Shown here: piece by piece, positions 35,811 to 37,997 of the stretch
How the letters are laid out: each line of letters begins with the position of its first letter
How positions within the stretch are numbered: position 1 is the first letter of the stretch
Source of the DNA: Patescibacteria group bacterium
GTDB taxonomy: Bacteria; Patescibacteriota; Minisyncoccia; Phycocordibacterales; Phycocordibacteraceae
Direction of reading: 5' to 3'
Assembly: GCA_018969385.1 (NCBI GenBank)
Contig: JAGWYL010000007.1
Coordinates: 1 to 37,997, forward strand
Length of the DNA stretch: 37,997 nucleotides
Notes under the pieces: model-generated
The model's database searches: none
The model's input: only the letters and a program-made list of their open reading frames with translations
Told to the model about the DNA's origin: nothing
Position numbers and translations under genes: made by a program

Positions 35811-36782
35811 GTGCGAAGGGAACACTGGTCCGATGCTCCTGTCCTCGCCGCCATATATCGTCGCGTAGCTAACCCGCATACGAGAAGAAGCTCGCTGAAT
35901 GCAAAGCTGAACAACAACAGGTTGAGGGACTCATACGACCTGGACGGGTCCCGTTTATTCGTAGGTGATAGCACCGTCGAAGCGGACATGCTTGCGCTCA
36001 TGGGAGACGAACGCGCCGACATGTGCTTGACAGATGAGCCATACGTTTTGTCCTATACACAGGGCAAGAAACGCCACGGTAAGCCGACCGAGGGCTTCGG
36101 ATACAAGCGCGACCGCAAGTACCTCGAGACGGACAGCATCCCGGACGACTTCATCGAGAAGTGGACGGCGAACGTGGCGAAGATCGCGAAGCCGAATTTC
36201 TCGATACTCGCATACGAGCACCCGAAGAACCTTCGTCTCCTCTGGAACGAGATGGAGAAGCACTGGCGATACCGCGGCACCGTCATCTGGCATATCCCGA
36301 ATCGCGTCCAGGGATACTCGGCCAAGTACAAGTTTTATAACAAGTTCGACATCGCGACCTTGTTCACTGGTGGCGACGTGGAGCTCAACGTGGAACCGGA
36401 GGAGGACGAGCTCATTCAGAACGAGTACGAAGCGGCGCTCTTCATGACCTCCGGCAAGCCGCATTGGGAGAGTCCGGAGAAGGGCAAGAAATATGTGCCG
36501 ACGGACTTCATCGAGCATGTCGCGGCAGATGAGAAATCGTCCGGCCAGGGCATCATCTTCGGCACGAAGCCGCTCCCGATTCTCATCCCGTACATCAAGG
36601 TGCTCACGAAGCGCGGCGACCTCATTGTGGAGCCGTTCGGCGGGAGCGGGTCGACCTTGATCGCGGCGAACACGCTCGGCCGGCGCTGCTTCCTCATGGA
36701 GAAGGTGCCGACCTACGCAGAGGTCATCCTTAACCGCTGGGAGAAGTTCTCCGGGAAGAAGCGGGTAAAGATAAATGCGTAA
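35811..36782 (+). CDS. DNA methyltransferase, beta-class order, variant motif IV (DEPY)
   Basis: LFVGDSTVEADMLALMGDERADMCLTDEPYVLSYTQGK...RGDLIVEPFGGSGSTLIAANTLGRRCFLMEKVPTYAEVILNRWEKFSG; start (GTG) uncertain. Confidence 0.85.
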   Translation: MRREHWSDAPVLAAIYRRVANPHTRRSSLNAKLNNNRLRDSYDLDGSRLFVGDSTVEADMLALMGDERADMCLTDEPYVLSYTQGKKRHGKPTEGFGYKRDRKYLETDSIPDDFIEKWTANVAKIAKPNFSILAYEHPKNLRLLWNEMEKHWRYRGTVIWHIPNRVQGYSAKYKFYNKFDIATLFTGGDVELNVEPEEDELIQNEYEAALFMTSGKPHWESPEKGKKYVPTDFIEHVAADEKSSGQGIIFGTKPLPILIPYIKVLTKRGDLIVEPFGGSGSTLIAANTLGRRCFLMEKVPTYAEVILNRWEKFSGKKRVKINA

Positions 36783-37248
36783 GAAGATTCAAGAACTGAA
36801 GATTCTTGAAGCCCTCCGCGAGGGCAAGACGATTACCGCTGCCTGTAAGCGGGCGGGATTGTCGCGCATGACCTACGACCGTCTCTACAAGAGCAACCTC
36901 GAGTTCCGCGAAGCAGTGGACGAGGCGATTCTCGCAGGGAAGTCGTATACGGATGATTTCGTGATGACGAAGTACATGCAGAAGATAGGCGACAACCACT
37001 GGCCTGCCATCCGCTACTACCTCGACTACAACGTCATCCCGTACCGAGAGGACAAGGTGCTCCAGGTGCAGCTCGTCGAGGAGAACAGGGCGCTCAAGGA
37101 GGAGCTACGCCGTCTGCAGCCCATCCCTGAGAACGTGAAGGAAATCATGCTTCACGCGCTCAAGGCCCAGGGCCTTCTCAAGGACCCGCCCAAACCTACT
37201 GACCAAGCGCCTGTACGTCCGCCCGGGCCGTCGCAAGATCCGCCGTGA
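36775..37248 (+). CDS. Phage terminase small-subunit-like / HTH protein
   Basis: ILEALREGKTITAACKRAGLSRMTYDRLYKSNLEFREAVDEAILAGKSYTDDFVMTKYM resembles terminase-small-subunit HTH; overlaps the methyltransferase stop. Confidence 0.65.
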   Translation: MRKKIQELKILEALREGKTITAACKRAGLSRMTYDRLYKSNLEFREAVDEAILAGKSYTDDFVMTKYMQKIGDNHWPAIRYYLDYNVIPYREDKVLQVQLVEENRALKEELRRLQPIPENVKEIMLHALKAQGLLKDPPKPTDQAPVRPPGPSQDPP

Positions 37249-37858
37249 ACGTTTGCTGGTCCGTGTTGAGCTTGGTTTGCGACACGCTGCCGACGCGCGC
37301 GTCGATGGCATCGCTCGCATACGTGCAGAGATCGCTCGCGGCGTTTCCAAGGTCGTCTCGCCAGGTGCCAAGCGCATCCGGTTCGGTGACGTGGGCGTCG
37401 TAGTAGAGGTTGCTCACGTTCGTGTATGCCTGGACGATTTTGTCATACATCGCGTTGCTCTGGATGCAGTTCGTATTCCGGAACGTCATGAGGTCCGTGC
37501 CCTGTGTCGCTGCCGCCTGCTTTGCGTCAGAGAAGAGGGAGGCGAAGTAGTTGGTCGTTGCAGTCATGGTGCCGATGGCACTTTTTGCCAGAGCCTTGGT
37601 GTCGACCGTGGGTGCAGCGGGAGTAATTGCAGTTGTAGTGGCTGCCTGTACCGACTTTTCGGTAACGACAGGCTGCGTAGGCTTAGGCGGCGTCGGAGGC
37701 GCAGTCATGCTGTATCCGACGAGCGTCACTACCGCAGCGATGCCGAAGACTGTTCCGGCCATCTTGCGAGAGGGAAGTCGGAGCCACGAGGGTTTGATAA
37801 GTGCGGCCGCGAGGCCGACAAGTGAGGCTACAAAGAGTAGCGCAAAAAGATTACTCAT
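37196..37858 (-). CDS. Hypothetical membrane protein with two N-terminal TM helices
   Basis: MSNLFALLFVASLVGLAAALIKPSW..MAGTVFGIAAVVTLVGYSM; frame stays open to the window edge, so the start is uncertain. Confidence 0.55.
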   Translation of the reverse strand: MSNLFALLFVASLVGLAAALIKPSWLRLPSRKMAGTVFGIAAVVTLVGYSMTAPPTPPKPTQPVVTEKSVQAATTTAITPAAPTVDTKALAKSAIGTMTATTNYFASLFSDAKQAAATQGTDLMTFRNTNCIQSNAMYDKIVQAYTNVSNLYYDAHVTEPDALGTWRDDLGNAASDLCTYASDAIDARVGSVSQTKLNTDQQTFTADLATARADVQALGQ

Positions 37859-37954
37859 ATGGTGCTGGTCGCGATTTGTAATGCCCGGAGGAGGAAACGC
37901 ACTGAACCCGCCACCGGGTGGGCCTTGCGGCCCCACAAGAGTTTCCCCCTGTGA

Positions 37955-37997
37955 CGCGACCAGCGCTCCCGATGACGGGTTCAGTACGCTGGTCGCG
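37955..37997. repeat. Inverted repeat at the window end (11-bp perfect arms)
   Basis: CGCGACCAGCG (37955-37965)/CGCTGGTCGCG (37987-37997); GCTGGTCGCG also at 37864-37873. Confidence 0.85.

Overview
This 38 kb window is high-GC and gene-dense, with about 40 mostly short CDSs on both strands. I saw no rRNA, tRNA, CRISPR array or transposase gene. The gene style suggests a Patescibacteria/CPR (Parcubacteria-like) genome: secreted proteins ending in a peptidoglycan-binding domain plus a coiled tail, a sortase, a Gram-positive-type SOS box, small uncharacterised proteins, and start codons sitting directly behind -10 boxes. That lineage assignment is inference and needs marker-gene phylogeny. The strongest unusual signal is at the left edge: a translationally coupled two-gene unit encoding a receiver-less CtrA-type winged-helix protein followed by SciP (DUF1153). 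Both are alphaproteobacterial cell-cycle regulators. Other notable signals are: (i) a recurrent TAnnnT-N6-9-ATG promoter/start architecture implying leaderless mRNAs; (ii) a three-copy dispersed hairpin element with matching terminal inverted repeats; (iii) a secreted protein ending LPNTGGGYGQR with no membrane anchor, beside a sortase and behind a structured 5' leader; (iv) two neighbouring proteins built from LuxR/sigma4-like HTH units; (v) lexA with an overlapping SOS box, next to a Y-family polymerase; (vi) a DNA methyltransferase with DEPY in place of DPPY, overlapping a terminase-small-subunit-like HTH gene; (vii) an orphan promoter-hairpin-terminator unit that may be a small RNA; (viii) palindromic structures at both window ends.
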